Shown here one piece after another: positions 36,436 to 44,984 of a stretch of 64,000 bases of DNA; the stretch's first letter is position 1; each line of letters opens with the position of its first letter. Made by a program: the position numbers and the translations under genes. This DNA is from Candidatus Heimdallarchaeota archaeon (lineage in GTDB: Archaea; Asgardarchaeota; Heimdallarchaeia; Heimdallarchaeales; Kariarchaeaceae): assembly GCA_026702845.1 (NCBI GenBank), contig JADCLS010000022.1:20247-84246 (forward strand), written 5' to 3'. The notes beneath the pieces are model-generated. The model searched no databases. It was given only the letters and a program-made list of their open reading frames with translations, and was not told the origin of the DNA.

Positions 36436-36936
36436 TTACACCGCTAATTCGACAAAAGGTTGAAAGATACCGTCAACACCCCATCCAGTGGCTGCGGAAA
36501 CCTCAAAATACTCAGCACCAATTTTCTTGGCATAATCCTCTCCCTCTTCTGTACTTACCACACGTTGTTTCTGAAGATCTAGCTTGTTGGCCACCAACAT
36601 GGTTTTGATTTCTCCAGCTTCTCTACGTAGCTCATCAACCCATTTTCCCACCAGGTCAAAGCTTTTGCGTGAGGTGATATCATAGACGATCACTGCACCA
36701 GAAGCGGCAAAATAATAACGTTGTCGTAATGAAGCAATAAATTCTTGACCTGCAGTATCAAAGACCATCACCTTGATCTTGTATCCCTTATGGATGAGGC
36801 GTTTCACCATGAAATCAACGCCAAGACTTGGTCTGTAGGATGATAAGAATCTGTTCTCGGTATAACGACGGGCAATAGATGTTTTACCTGCTCCTCCGTT
36901 TCCGAGCAAGATTATTTTTAGCTTTGTTTCGGCCAA
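36436..36936 (-). CDS. Ras/Rab-like small GTPase
   Basis: A 166-residue single-domain GTPase of the Ras superfamily. All five G motifs are present: GNGGAGKTS (P-loop), the switch I SLGVDF, DTAGQE (switch II), ANKLD (NKxD) and SAATGWG (SAK-like). A Rab/Ras-like effector strand follows switch I. The protein ends ELAV with no Cys, so it has no prenylation motif and is probably soluble or held by a partner. It starts with TTG after a strong GAGGAG site. No GAP or roadblock gene is adjacent. Abundant Ras-like GTPases of this type are characteristic of Asgard archaea. Confidence 0.93.
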   Translation of the reverse strand: MAETKLKIILLGNGGAGKTSIARRYTENRFLSSYRPSLGVDFMVKRLIHKGYKIKVMVFDTAGQEFIASLRQRYYFAASGAVIVYDITSRKSFDLVGKWVDELRREAGEIKTMLVANKLDLQKQRVVSTEEGEDYAKKIGAEYFEVSAATGWGVDGIFQPFVELAV

Positions 36937-37079
36937 TTATTTCTCCTCATAGGAAAAACTAGTTTTCCTTTCGTTTAATGCTTGATTTAAGAAATAAAAA
37001 TATATTCTTGTCAAGTTAGATTATAGACCAAACAATTGATTTTTCAGCCTTTACTATATTCAATCATAAAAATTTCGGA

Positions 37080-37550
37080 TTATAGGATGCTGCTGGATTT
37101 TCCTCTGGTCTTTTGGAGTGCGACAAAGGTTTTGGTTGATTTCACTCCTTCTATGCTTCGAAGTTTCTCAATGGCATCCTTGAGCGCATGATCACCAGAT
37201 GTGTTAAAAATACAGAAGAGATCTACCTCTCCTGTAGTTTCGTAAATTGTATCCACACCATTGACATTACCCAGGATTTCGTCCTTAATATTTTCAGGAC
37301 TCATGTCCCCTCCAATCATTATCTGCACAATTGCTGAAGTGGTTGGCAATTTCACCTCGTTTAATTTAATGGTGAATTTCTCAATATATTTAGATTCCAC
37401 CAGCTTTTTAATGCGTTTTCTGATTGCTCCCTCAGTGACATTCAACTCCTGGGCTAGCTCGGTATTTTTTGCTCTTGAATTCTCCTGCAGTAATTTCAAT
37501 AACTTGCGGTCAAAATCATCTAGTCGGTATCGATCAGGCTCCATACTCAT
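37080..37550 (-). CDS. Lrp/AsnC-family transcriptional regulator
   Basis: A 156-residue regulator starting at ATG 37550 (a GTG one codon earlier is possible). Residues about 8-65 are the AsnC helix-turn-helix: LDDFDRKLLKLLQENSRAKNTELAQELNVTEGAIRKRIKKL. Residues about 75-150 are the RAM ligand domain, with TSAIVQIMIGGD, VDTIYETTGEVDLFCIF and GVKSTKTFVALQK. Such proteins form octamers and sense amino acids. The gene is divergent from the shikimate operon, 211 nt away, with a TTTGC/GCAAA inverted repeat between, so it may regulate aromatic amino acid synthesis and itself. That link is inference. Confidence 0.92.
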   Translation of the reverse strand: MSMEPDRYRLDDFDRKLLKLLQENSRAKNTELAQELNVTEGAIRKRIKKLVESKYIEKFTIKLNEVKLPTTSAIVQIMIGGDMSPENIKDEILGNVNGVDTIYETTGEVDLFCIFNTSGDHALKDAIEKLRSIEGVKSTKTFVALQKTRGKSSSIL

Positions 37551-37636
37551 CACAACTACTCATAATAATAAAAAGGTTCGTTTTTAGTACTTTACTAAGA
37601 TGATATTTTTTGTAAAAATTAAGGGAAAAGACGGCA

Positions 37637-37652
37637 TTTGCCCATGTGCAAA
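37637..37652. promoter_or_regulatory. Inverted repeat, possible Lrp operator
   Basis: TTTGC-CCATGT-GCAAA is a perfect 5-bp inverted repeat with a 6-nt spacer in the divergent spacer between the Lrp/AsnC regulator and the shikimate operon. Lrp/AsnC proteins often bind such dyads of about 13-16 bp. A single copy only was seen here. Confidence 0.3.
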
Positions 37653-37731
37653 ATATTGAATTGGATAAGTAAATCGGAATGACATTTTTATGTTCAATGT
37701 ATAGCCTTGAATGAGTAAATGAAACTAATAG

Positions 37732-37741
37732 CTATTATATC
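37732..37741 (+). promoter_or_regulatory. Putative TATA box of the shikimate operon
   Basis: CTATTATATC is centred about 26 nt before the ATG at 37762, so transcription would begin at or next to the start codon and give a leaderless mRNA. There is no Shine-Dalgarno sequence before this ATG. Confidence 0.4.
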
Positions 37742-37761
37742 TCACACTCTGACTTGCACAT

Positions 37762-38556
37762 ATGGTTTACTGGTCAATTGGTAAAAAAAACAGAATACGC
37801 AGATTAATAGATGAGACGGGAGCTATTATTGCAGTGCCCATGGATCATGGTTACTCCATTGGGGTGACTAAGGGTCTAGAGAATATTAATCACACTACAC
37901 AACAAGTCATACAGGGTGGAGCAAGTACTATCATAGTACAACGAGGGATGGTACGTTCAATTGAGCTTCCCAGACAGACAGGATTGATGGTTCATGTATC
38001 AGGCTCAACAAGTATGTCTTCAAGACCAAATTACAAAATACTTACTGGTTCTGTAGTAGACACTATCAGACTAGGGGCTGATGGAATATCATGTCATGTG
38101 AATATCGGTCCAGATGAAGATGCATCCATGCTCTATGATCTCTCTCAACTTAGTGAGGAGGCGGATTACTACAATTTACCATTACTCTCCATGACCTATG
38201 TTCGTGATAATCAGGGTAATGATGATAAATCTGTTGATTCTCTCTCTCATGCAGCAAGAGTGGTGGAAGAGGCTGGAGCGGATATTGTCAAAATACATAC
38301 CACGGATCTTGCAAAGGGATTTGATGAGGTGGCTCAGGGGATAAATATTCCCATAATAGTTGCAGGGGGATCTAAAACTGGAGATTTTAAGCAGTTTCTT
38401 GAAACCATGCGTCAATCCATACTGCTTGGGGCATCTGGTATTTCCATCGGTAGGAATGTTTTCCAGGCTGATAACCAGCTGGAGGCTATGTCAAGACTGC
38501 GAGAGGTTGTACACCAGGCAGTCAAAGAGGTAGATAATTTTGGATTTCTTCATTGA
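37762..38556 (+). CDS. 2-amino-3,7-dideoxy-D-threo-hept-6-ulosonate synthase (archaeal aroA')
   Basis: First enzyme of the archaeal route to 3-dehydroquinate. It joins L-aspartate semialdehyde to a 6-deoxy-5-ketofructose phosphate-derived unit through a Schiff-base aldolase mechanism. The 264-residue class I aldolase/TIM barrel shows VPMDHGYSIGVTKGLEN, the GADGISCHVNIG segment, ADIVKIHTTD with the Schiff-base Lys, VAGGSKTGDFKQFL and GASGISIGRNVFQ. Length matches the family. The next gene begins 17 nt before its stop. As first gene of the five-gene operon it fixes the archaeal, DAHP-independent type of pathway. Confidence 0.93.
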   Translation: MVYWSIGKKNRIRRLIDETGAIIAVPMDHGYSIGVTKGLENINHTTQQVIQGGASTIIVQRGMVRSIELPRQTGLMVHVSGSTSMSSRPNYKILTGSVVDTIRLGADGISCHVNIGPDEDASMLYDLSQLSEEADYYNLPLLSMTYVRDNQGNDDKSVDSLSHAARVVEEAGADIVKIHTTDLAKGFDEVAQGINIPIIVAGGSKTGDFKQFLETMRQSILLGASGISIGRNVFQADNQLEAMSRLREVVHQAVKEVDNFGFLH

Positions 38557-39523
38557 TCTACGTGCACAGAGCATACCTGAATCACTTGATAGGTTAAACG
38601 TTGCTGGTCTGATCGTGGATGAACACCTACCATCGCATCATCCCCAGTTACAGATAAGTGGTAATGAGATCCTTGATGGTGAGAAAGTAAAGGGAAAGTT
38701 ATTTCAGGTGAAATGTGCAGAGGATATGCAATCCCTGATGGATCTTGAGGATTATCAATCTGATTTTTTATACATAGAGACCGGGGATTGGCATATCATC
38801 CCTCTTGAGAATGTAATTGCCAAATTCTCCACATCAAGTACCAGACTTATGGCTTCTGCACACACTCCACAGGAAATAGAATTATTATCAACCATACTTG
38901 AAATAGGAGTTGATATATGTATTATCCATCTTGATCGACACGATCTGGAGGATTTTCTACCATATTTGACTGAGAATCAAACAAAAGTAGAACTTATAGA
39001 GGCTGAAGTATCTCAAATTTCTCGGATTGGTAGTGGGGATAGAGTGTGTGTGGATACTGTATCTCTGCTTAAAGATGGAGAGGGATTACTCGTTGGCTCA
39101 ACCGCAAAGATCATGACATTAATTCAAGCAGAAGTGGCAGAAACTGGTTTTGTATCTGCTCGGCCCTTCAGGGTTAATGCTGGTGTTGTATCACTATATA
39201 CATACATTGGAGATAAAACTAAGTATCTGTCTGAATTGAAATCAGGGGATAAAGTACTCATTGTCGATCGGTATGGAAATACTAGACTAGAACATATAAC
39301 ACGAATCAAGATCGAACGCAGACCCTTGATTATGGTGCAGGTAATGTATGAAGGTAGAGATTACCCCATCATTCTACAGGATGCAGAGACAGTGAAGGTG
39401 ATGACAAAATCCTCTTCAGTCAGAGTGGATAAATTAGTCAAGGGTGATAAAATCCTGATCTCAGTTCTTGAATCAGGAAGACATTTTGGAATGGCTGTTG
39501 ATGAGCAGATCGATGAGAAATGA
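38540..39523 (+). CDS. 3-dehydroquinate synthase II (archaeal aroB')
   Basis: Converts the ADH synthase product to 3-dehydroquinate by NAD-dependent oxidative deamination and cyclisation. The 327-residue protein carries the family segments GSGDRVCVDTVSLLKDGEGLLVGSTA, RPFRVNAGVVSLYTYIGD and the C-terminal RYGNTRLEHITRIKIERRPLIMV. It is unrelated to bacterial AroB. It starts with TTG inside the end of the previous gene and its stop overlaps the next start (ATGA), which means tight translational coupling. It is slightly shorter than some methanogen homologues. Confidence 0.93.
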   Translation: MDFFIDLRAQSIPESLDRLNVAGLIVDEHLPSHHPQLQISGNEILDGEKVKGKLFQVKCAEDMQSLMDLEDYQSDFLYIETGDWHIIPLENVIAKFSTSSTRLMASAHTPQEIELLSTILEIGVDICIIHLDRHDLEDFLPYLTENQTKVELIEAEVSQISRIGSGDRVCVDTVSLLKDGEGLLVGSTAKIMTLIQAEVAETGFVSARPFRVNAGVVSLYTYIGDKTKYLSELKSGDKVLIVDRYGNTRLEHITRIKIERRPLIMVQVMYEGRDYPIILQDAETVKVMTKSSSVRVDKLVKGDKILISVLESGRHFGMAVDEQIDEK

Positions 39524-40836
39524 ATAGAGTTGTTGTGTTGCTAATTACAAAATCAGATACTCATCTTCTGAAACTAGAAGATGTATTATTTGAGTTCAGA
39601 CTAGATCAGGATCCTGCGCTTCTGAAATTACTAGATGAGCAACGTGTAGATCCTGACAGAGTAATTTTAACAGTCAGATCTGAGGTTGAAGGAGGAACAC
39701 CACAACCTAACAGATCGGATCTTCTGGATCTCTGCATGCAATATTCAGTAAAATATCTGGATCGTGAGATTCAACGGGACCCTATAACTTCAACTAGATC
39801 ACTTATCCTGTCAGAACATAATTATCAGGATTCTATGCTTGTGGGTGCAAAGAAATTTGTGGAAGCATTACCCAGCCTGGAGCACCATCATATCTACAAA
39901 TTCGTAGGTAAACCACATGATACACTTGATCTTCTGGAGGCATACGAACTACTGAGTGCAGTTCTTCCCAGATATGTAATACTGGGGATTGGTAAATTAG
40001 CTGAGATCAGTCGTACCTGCCTACCCCAGGAGTTTGTGTTTGGAGGGGATGGAAAAATGATCATGCACTATCAAATCCTGTTGAATCTCAGTCAATCCTC
40101 TAGCTTTACAGGTCTACTTGGTTGTGATATATCTCACTCCCGCTCTCCCGAACTTCATCAGGAATTCTATGCACATCATGCCATATCCGGATATTACCAT
40201 GTACTGGAGGCTAGTGACCCAAACCGGGCTCGTATTCTGATCCGTAAGGTAAAGGACCTAGGATTCAGGGGAATCAATGTGACTATCCCCTACAAGCATA
40301 TCGCAGCTGAAATTGCAGATATGCAATCAGATGATGTCCGGATAACTAATGCCTGCAATACATTAAAATTCTCCAGTAAAATTGAGGCTCATAACACTGA
40401 TGTACTGGGTTTCAGGAGATTTTTACGCAATAATAAGCTGGAGATTCATACTTCTGCTGCTGTCATAGGTGCTGGAGGAGCAGCACGAGCGGTGGCATTT
40501 GTGTTGCAGCAGTATATGCCAGTAACACTGTATTATCGATCTGAATCCCGTTTAGATGAGTTTTCACCAGAGTTATACTCACTCATTGCCATCAAACCCC
40601 TACCCAAGACGATCCACACAGATTTGATAATTAATGCTACTCCTGTGGGTTTCCTTAGTCTAGCTGTTGAATGCATTTGTAAGCTGAAAATTGATCTTAA
40701 ATATCACGTAGATGAACGAGTAGATTTCTCAGGTATGGAGATGTTATACTATCAGGCAAGAGCTGCATTCAATATCTGGCATGATATAGATGAGGATCTT
40801 CAAACTATACCCTACCAAGGTGATGTATATGAGTAG
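39520..40836 (+). CDS. Fused 3-dehydroquinate dehydratase (type I) / shikimate dehydrogenase
   Basis: A 438-residue bifunctional enzyme. Residues 1 to about 195 are a type I dehydroquinase: VLLITKSD, FEFRLD, the catalytic His in LILSEHNYQDS and the Schiff-base Lys in IYKFVGKPHD. Residues about 198-438 are shikimate dehydrogenase: GCDISHSRSPELH, NVTIPYKH with the catalytic Lys, NACNTL, HNTDVLGF with the catalytic Asp, the NADP loop IGAGGAARAV and INATPVGF. The two steps take dehydroquinate to shikimate. AroD-AroE fusions are known in plants and some prokaryotes. It overlaps the genes on both sides. The dehydratase half is rather short and divergent, with the last strand reduced. Confidence 0.93.
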   Translation: MNRVVVLLITKSDTHLLKLEDVLFEFRLDQDPALLKLLDEQRVDPDRVILTVRSEVEGGTPQPNRSDLLDLCMQYSVKYLDREIQRDPITSTRSLILSEHNYQDSMLVGAKKFVEALPSLEHHHIYKFVGKPHDTLDLLEAYELLSAVLPRYVILGIGKLAEISRTCLPQEFVFGGDGKMIMHYQILLNLSQSSSFTGLLGCDISHSRSPELHQEFYAHHAISGYYHVLEASDPNRARILIRKVKDLGFRGINVTIPYKHIAAEIADMQSDDVRITNACNTLKFSSKIEAHNTDVLGFRRFLRNNKLEIHTSAAVIGAGGAARAVAFVLQQYMPVTLYYRSESRLDEFSPELYSLIAIKPLPKTIHTDLIINATPVGFLSLAVECICKLKIDLKYHVDERVDFSGMEMLYYQARAAFNIWHDIDEDLQTIPYQGDVYE

Positions 40837-41671
40837 ATCTGGATCTGCGATAACTATGCTCAATGCGATTAAATCCAATCATGGAGCTGCACTGGGTATT
40901 GATGCGGATATCTCGGTTATGATAACTGCATCTGATGAATTGGAGATCAACACAGGGTCTGAAGATAATTTGCTAGTTAAGGCCTGTATCGACGTATTTG
41001 AAGAACAATCAACGATCACAGTCAGCAATATAGAGATACAAACTCACTCAACCCTGCCATCTCAGCGTGGGATGAAGACATCATCCGCCATATCCTGTTG
41101 TTTGGTTGAGGGCCTTGCCACGTATTATGATGTCTCCCTTGGACCTCATGAGATTATTCAGCTAGCTGTCAAGGCTAGTATTGATGCAGGTGTTTCCATC
41201 ACCGGTGCATTAGATGATGCCTATGCCGCGTATCTTGGAGGTCTATCGTACACCCAAACCAGTAATAGAAGTCTACTTTCTCATCAACACATCCCATCAG
41301 CATTACTCCCCTATAACGTACTCCTTCTCATTCCACAGACATCCAATCCTAAAACTAGCTTGCCTCTAGAATCAGTGGATATGAGGTTGATCGAGAAGGC
41401 ACATGATAAGTTTATCAAAGAAGAGTATATTGATGCCATAACCTATAACACACAAGCCTATGCTCCCCATCTACTCAGAAGACCTGATATTATCGAGGAG
41501 CTGGGATCTTTTGGAATGGTGGGGTTGAACGGAGCTGGACCATCCCTATTTATGCTTGAAAAAAGGGAGACTAGCATCCAGACGATGCAAAATATTAAGA
41601 ATTCATTCGATGAGTTTGACGTGGTGCATACACAATTACGAGATCGGTTATCATCTATCCCTCCTCATTGA
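40829..41671 (+). CDS. Archaeal shikimate kinase (GHMP family)
   Basis: Phosphorylates shikimate at O3 with ATP. The 280-residue protein belongs to the GHMP kinases and not to bacterial AroK: the ATP loop LPSQRGMKTSSAISCCLVEGL matches PxxxGLxSSxA, preceded by HGAALGID and followed by SITGALDDAYAAYLGG. The C-terminal GMVGLNGAGPSLFMLE is the third GHMP motif. I use the ATG at 40829, which has GGTGAT just upstream and overlaps the previous stop; 40823 and 40790 are in-frame alternatives. Its stop overlaps the TTG of the next gene. Confidence 0.92.
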   Translation: MSRSGSAITMLNAIKSNHGAALGIDADISVMITASDELEINTGSEDNLLVKACIDVFEEQSTITVSNIEIQTHSTLPSQRGMKTSSAISCCLVEGLATYYDVSLGPHEIIQLAVKASIDAGVSITGALDDAYAAYLGGLSYTQTSNRSLLSHQHIPSALLPYNVLLLIPQTSNPKTSLPLESVDMRLIEKAHDKFIKEEYIDAITYNTQAYAPHLLRRPDIIEELGSFGMVGLNGAGPSLFMLEKRETSIQTMQNIKNSFDEFDVVHTQLRDRLSSIPPH

Positions 41672-42909
41672 AGGGTGATGTTAGTGTTCCAGGGTCCAAG
41701 AGTATTACTCATAGAGCATTAATACTAGCTGCATTCACACCTGGTTCAACCATTATCAATCCCCTGCGTGGGTCAGATACCCTTGCCACAAAATTCTGTT
41801 TGGAACAGATGGGTGCTGCATTTGAGGATATAGATGGAGGATGGAGAGTAACCCGCGCGGCATCGCATGGAAGTACCAATCTGGCTTGTGATAATTCAGG
41901 AACCACCTTACGTTTACTCACCTCGGTTTGTAGTCTGTTTTCTGAGCCTTCTATTCTCATGGGAGATGATTCACTGAATAAACGTCCCATGGGTCCTCTT
42001 ATTGTGGCTTTAAAACAACTAGGTGCAGATATTTCCTCCGATGATGATCATGCACCAATTAGAATCAATAAGCCAATTACGGGTACTCAGTGCGAGATAC
42101 GTGGAAATATCAGTTCCCAGTATATCTCCTCCCTAATAATTGCTGCATCAATCAGACCAGAATCCATGGAGATACGCATCCTCAAACCTGTAGTATCATT
42201 TCCCTACATTCAACTCACACTGCAACTGCTTGAGCCACTAGGGATAACTGTGAGGACTGATGAGGATGAGCATTCCATCAGCTATCATATTGGAGGTCAG
42301 CTAAGTAAATCCTATAATTTCATTGTTCCACCCGATTCCAGCTCTGCAGCATTTTTTATTGCAGCGGGAGTATTACCCGGCAACCAGATCAACATCAATT
42401 GGTATCCACAGCTACTACTACAGGCAGATACTAAAATTATTGAATTATTGTTACAGATGGGTGCTCAAATAACGGAGAACCCTACCCAGCTTTCTATGCA
42501 GCCATCAGACTTGAAGGCAGTTGATATCTCTCTTCACGATGCACCAGATATCTTTCCTATACTCTCAGTAATTGCTGCACTCACTCCTGGTGAGATGAGT
42601 ATCACCGGTGCACATCATCTGAAATTCAAGGAATCAGATAGAATCCAAACCACTCATGCATTCCTCACCCTGATGGGTGCTGAGTGCACAGCACTTGATG
42701 ATGGTATACGTATTTCCTCTTCTAGTCTTGCTGGCGGAGTGGAGGTACACTCACATAATGATCATCGTATTGCCATGGCCGCATGTATTGCTGCAACTCA
42801 ATGTAAAGATAAAGTGCAAGTGGATTCGATTGATTGTGTAGATGTATCATTTCCTTCTTTCTTTCAATTATTACAAGAATTAGGCGTAAAATTTGAGATT
42901 ATAGGCTAA
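41668..42909 (+). CDS. aroA: 3-phosphoshikimate 1-carboxyvinyltransferase (EPSP synthase)
   Basis: Transfers enolpyruvyl from PEP to shikimate 3-phosphate. The 413-residue protein begins with TTG (TTGA overlaps the previous TGA) and immediately shows VPGSKSITHRAL. Further motifs are LACDNSGTTLRLL, GDDSLNKRPMGPL, SSQYISSLI, the catalytic-site DAPDIFPIL, KFKESDRI and HNDHRIAMA. The N-terminus is a few residues shorter than usual, since the first strand begins at once. It is the last gene of the operon; no chorismate synthase gene is in the window. Its 3' end overlaps the convergent receptor gene by 11 nt. Confidence 0.95.
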   Translation: MKGDVSVPGSKSITHRALILAAFTPGSTIINPLRGSDTLATKFCLEQMGAAFEDIDGGWRVTRAASHGSTNLACDNSGTTLRLLTSVCSLFSEPSILMGDDSLNKRPMGPLIVALKQLGADISSDDDHAPIRINKPITGTQCEIRGNISSQYISSLIIAASIRPESMEIRILKPVVSFPYIQLTLQLLEPLGITVRTDEDEHSISYHIGGQLSKSYNFIVPPDSSSAAFFIAAGVLPGNQININWYPQLLLQADTKIIELLLQMGAQITENPTQLSMQPSDLKAVDISLHDAPDIFPILSVIAALTPGEMSITGAHHLKFKESDRIQTTHAFLTLMGAECTALDDGIRISSSSLAGGVEVHSHNDHRIAMAACIAATQCKDKVQVDSIDCVDVSFPSFFQLLQELGVKFEIIG

Positions 42910-44881
42910 ATCTGTTAATAAGAGTATTTAGTTCCTGTGATAGGAAGGCGAGTTCTGATGATGTTTCAGAGATCTCTGATAGGATAGTTACCTGTTCCAA
43001 TGTAGCAGCTGATACCTGTTCAGATCCTGCTGCAGTGTTCTCAGCCACTTCTTTCACAATATTGACCTCTCGTAGAATATCCTCTACTGCTTTACTGATA
43101 GAGTACTGTACATCATCAATAATCTCGGCAATCTGATTTGCAGAACCCTTGGTTGTCTCAGAGAGATCACGAACCTCATCTGCGACCACAGAGAACCCTC
43201 TACCATATTTTCCAGCTTTTGCTGCCTCAATTCCAGCATTCAACCCAAGGATATTGGTTCTCTTGGCTACTTTTAGTACGAATTTTGATGTCTCACCAAT
43301 TCTTGCAGAGGATCTCTCCACATCCTGTAGATGCTCGGCTAGATGATCTGTGATTCTTGATAGCATGATATTCTGTTCAGAGGCACCACCTGAGAATTCT
43401 CTCATGGTATCAGATACTTCTCTGATAGATGCACTTGCCTCTTCAGATCCAGCAGCCAGTTCTTCTGCAATTCCACTTAATCTATCCGATGCTGTCTTGA
43501 AGGTGGAGATAGCACTACGCAGTTGTCGAACTACTTCATCAAATCCCTTCTCAAGCTCACCAAATTCATTCTTGGCATATGATTGCTTGATCTCTATATC
43601 CAAATTACCATCTGATACATCCCTGAATTTTTTACCCACCCGACTGAAGGTTCTAAGCATATTGATGATGATGAGTATGGTCATGAACCCAACAATAACT
43701 GAGATTATATTTCTGACCCAAGTCAAGTAGGTTGTTACTTGAATATTGAATTCTGCAACCACAATTTCAAACAGATCTTCAAATTCTCTCAGCTCCTCAA
43801 CCAGATACTGATTTACAATGATCTCATAGTAATCATAGAAGCTGGTGAGCAAGGAATCGATGGTGCTGGAATAAAGAATTCGCATTGCAGATCGAGCATC
43901 CAACAAATCATCCATTGCATCGCCTATATCATCAAATAATGGTAATATCTGATTGGTAAAGGTATAATCTATAGCTGCAAGAGTCTTATTCTCCTCTGCT
44001 CGAACTCCAGCTGTAGCATTGATCGCTTCATAGGCTGCATTATAGAGTTTCGTGACATTATTCATCTGTGAATTGAATTCACTGATTCTGTTGATAAGAA
44101 ATCTTGGATCTGCATCATCCACACCCAAACCTGTGGTTTGTAATCGAATAATAGCATTCATTCCATAGCTGAGTGCATCACCAATATCATTGAACTTTCT
44201 TAACATATCAAAATTATAGGTATCATCACCAGAAGTGGCTAGATTATCTTCTAACTCATCCAATTCCTTGGTAACATTGGCAAAAGGCCCGGTATTATTA
44301 TTCCCAAGAGTAAGTGTAGTCTCTACAATAGTATTGGATGCAGTATCATAGGTTTCTCTGATAGCATGTGCATTATCCTCAAGAGCTAATACCTGGGTAT
44401 TTAGATTTGTATTCATGGATTCAAATAATTCAAGGATATTATATTGGACATATTCAATTACTCCTGCTGTGGAGTTGAGAAGTTCCTCATCGATACTGAA
44501 TAATTGGATGGCATCTGGATCTTCAATTATGATCTCATAATTGAGTTCTTCTCGAGTTTTAAGTAATTCGTGAATCTCAGTATATGTATCATTATATTCT
44601 GTAAGTAGATGCGTCTGCGAGCCAATAATATTCTCATCTTCCAATAGGAGTTGAATGACGATCAATTCGAATTCTGTCTGTACAATTGTATTTATTTGAA
44701 CCTCTAAATGATTTAAAGCATGAATTATCTTTTCATCATGCTCTCGATACTGTTTACCAGTTTCATTCAATTGGTCCAGCATTACTTGAGAGCTAGATAC
44801 AACATTTTCTTGCATGGTTAACCCTAAAAATACAATTAGTACGAGAACTATCATTTGATTACGTATGGAAAAGATCGCCAA
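42899..44881 (-). CDS. Methyl-accepting chemotaxis-like transmembrane receptor
   Basis: A 660-residue sensor. A first membrane segment (about 8-25), an extracellular, largely helical ligand domain (about 30-390), a second membrane segment (about 393-412), a HAMP linker, and a cytoplasmic signalling domain (about 470-650). The hairpin tip GLNAGIEAAKAGKYGRGFSVVADEVRDLSE is the conserved CheA/CheW contact of MCPs (usual LNAAIEAARAG). The signalling domain is short, with one GSEEASASIREVS heptad block on each side. Start is TTG; an ATG nine codons later would cut off the basic leader. No che genes are in the window. The ligand domain is not recognised. Confidence 0.86.
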   Translation of the reverse strand: MAIFSIRNQMIVLVLIVFLGLTMQENVVSSSQVMLDQLNETGKQYREHDEKIIHALNHLEVQINTIVQTEFELIVIQLLLEDENIIGSQTHLLTEYNDTYTEIHELLKTREELNYEIIIEDPDAIQLFSIDEELLNSTAGVIEYVQYNILELFESMNTNLNTQVLALEDNAHAIRETYDTASNTIVETTLTLGNNNTGPFANVTKELDELEDNLATSGDDTYNFDMLRKFNDIGDALSYGMNAIIRLQTTGLGVDDADPRFLINRISEFNSQMNNVTKLYNAAYEAINATAGVRAEENKTLAAIDYTFTNQILPLFDDIGDAMDDLLDARSAMRILYSSTIDSLLTSFYDYYEIIVNQYLVEELREFEDLFEIVVAEFNIQVTTYLTWVRNIISVIVGFMTILIIINMLRTFSRVGKKFRDVSDGNLDIEIKQSYAKNEFGELEKGFDEVVRQLRSAISTFKTASDRLSGIAEELAAGSEEASASIREVSDTMREFSGGASEQNIMLSRITDHLAEHLQDVERSSARIGETSKFVLKVAKRTNILGLNAGIEAAKAGKYGRGFSVVADEVRDLSETTKGSANQIAEIIDDVQYSISKAVEDILREVNIVKEVAENTAAGSEQVSAATLEQVTILSEISETSSELAFLSQELNTLINRFSL

Positions 44882-44984
44882 ATTTTATCGCATCCTATGA
44901 GAATATATTCTACCTAGGAGGTCGATACTTTAAAAGATTACGAGTACATCCTTTTAAAACTCAATTTTATTTCATTTTTACTTT

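Noticed and set aside
43138..43730. Plus-strand reading frames opposite the MCP-like gene
   Set aside because: They are antisense to the conserved signalling domain; Ser/Pro/Leu-rich composition is typical of shadow frames.
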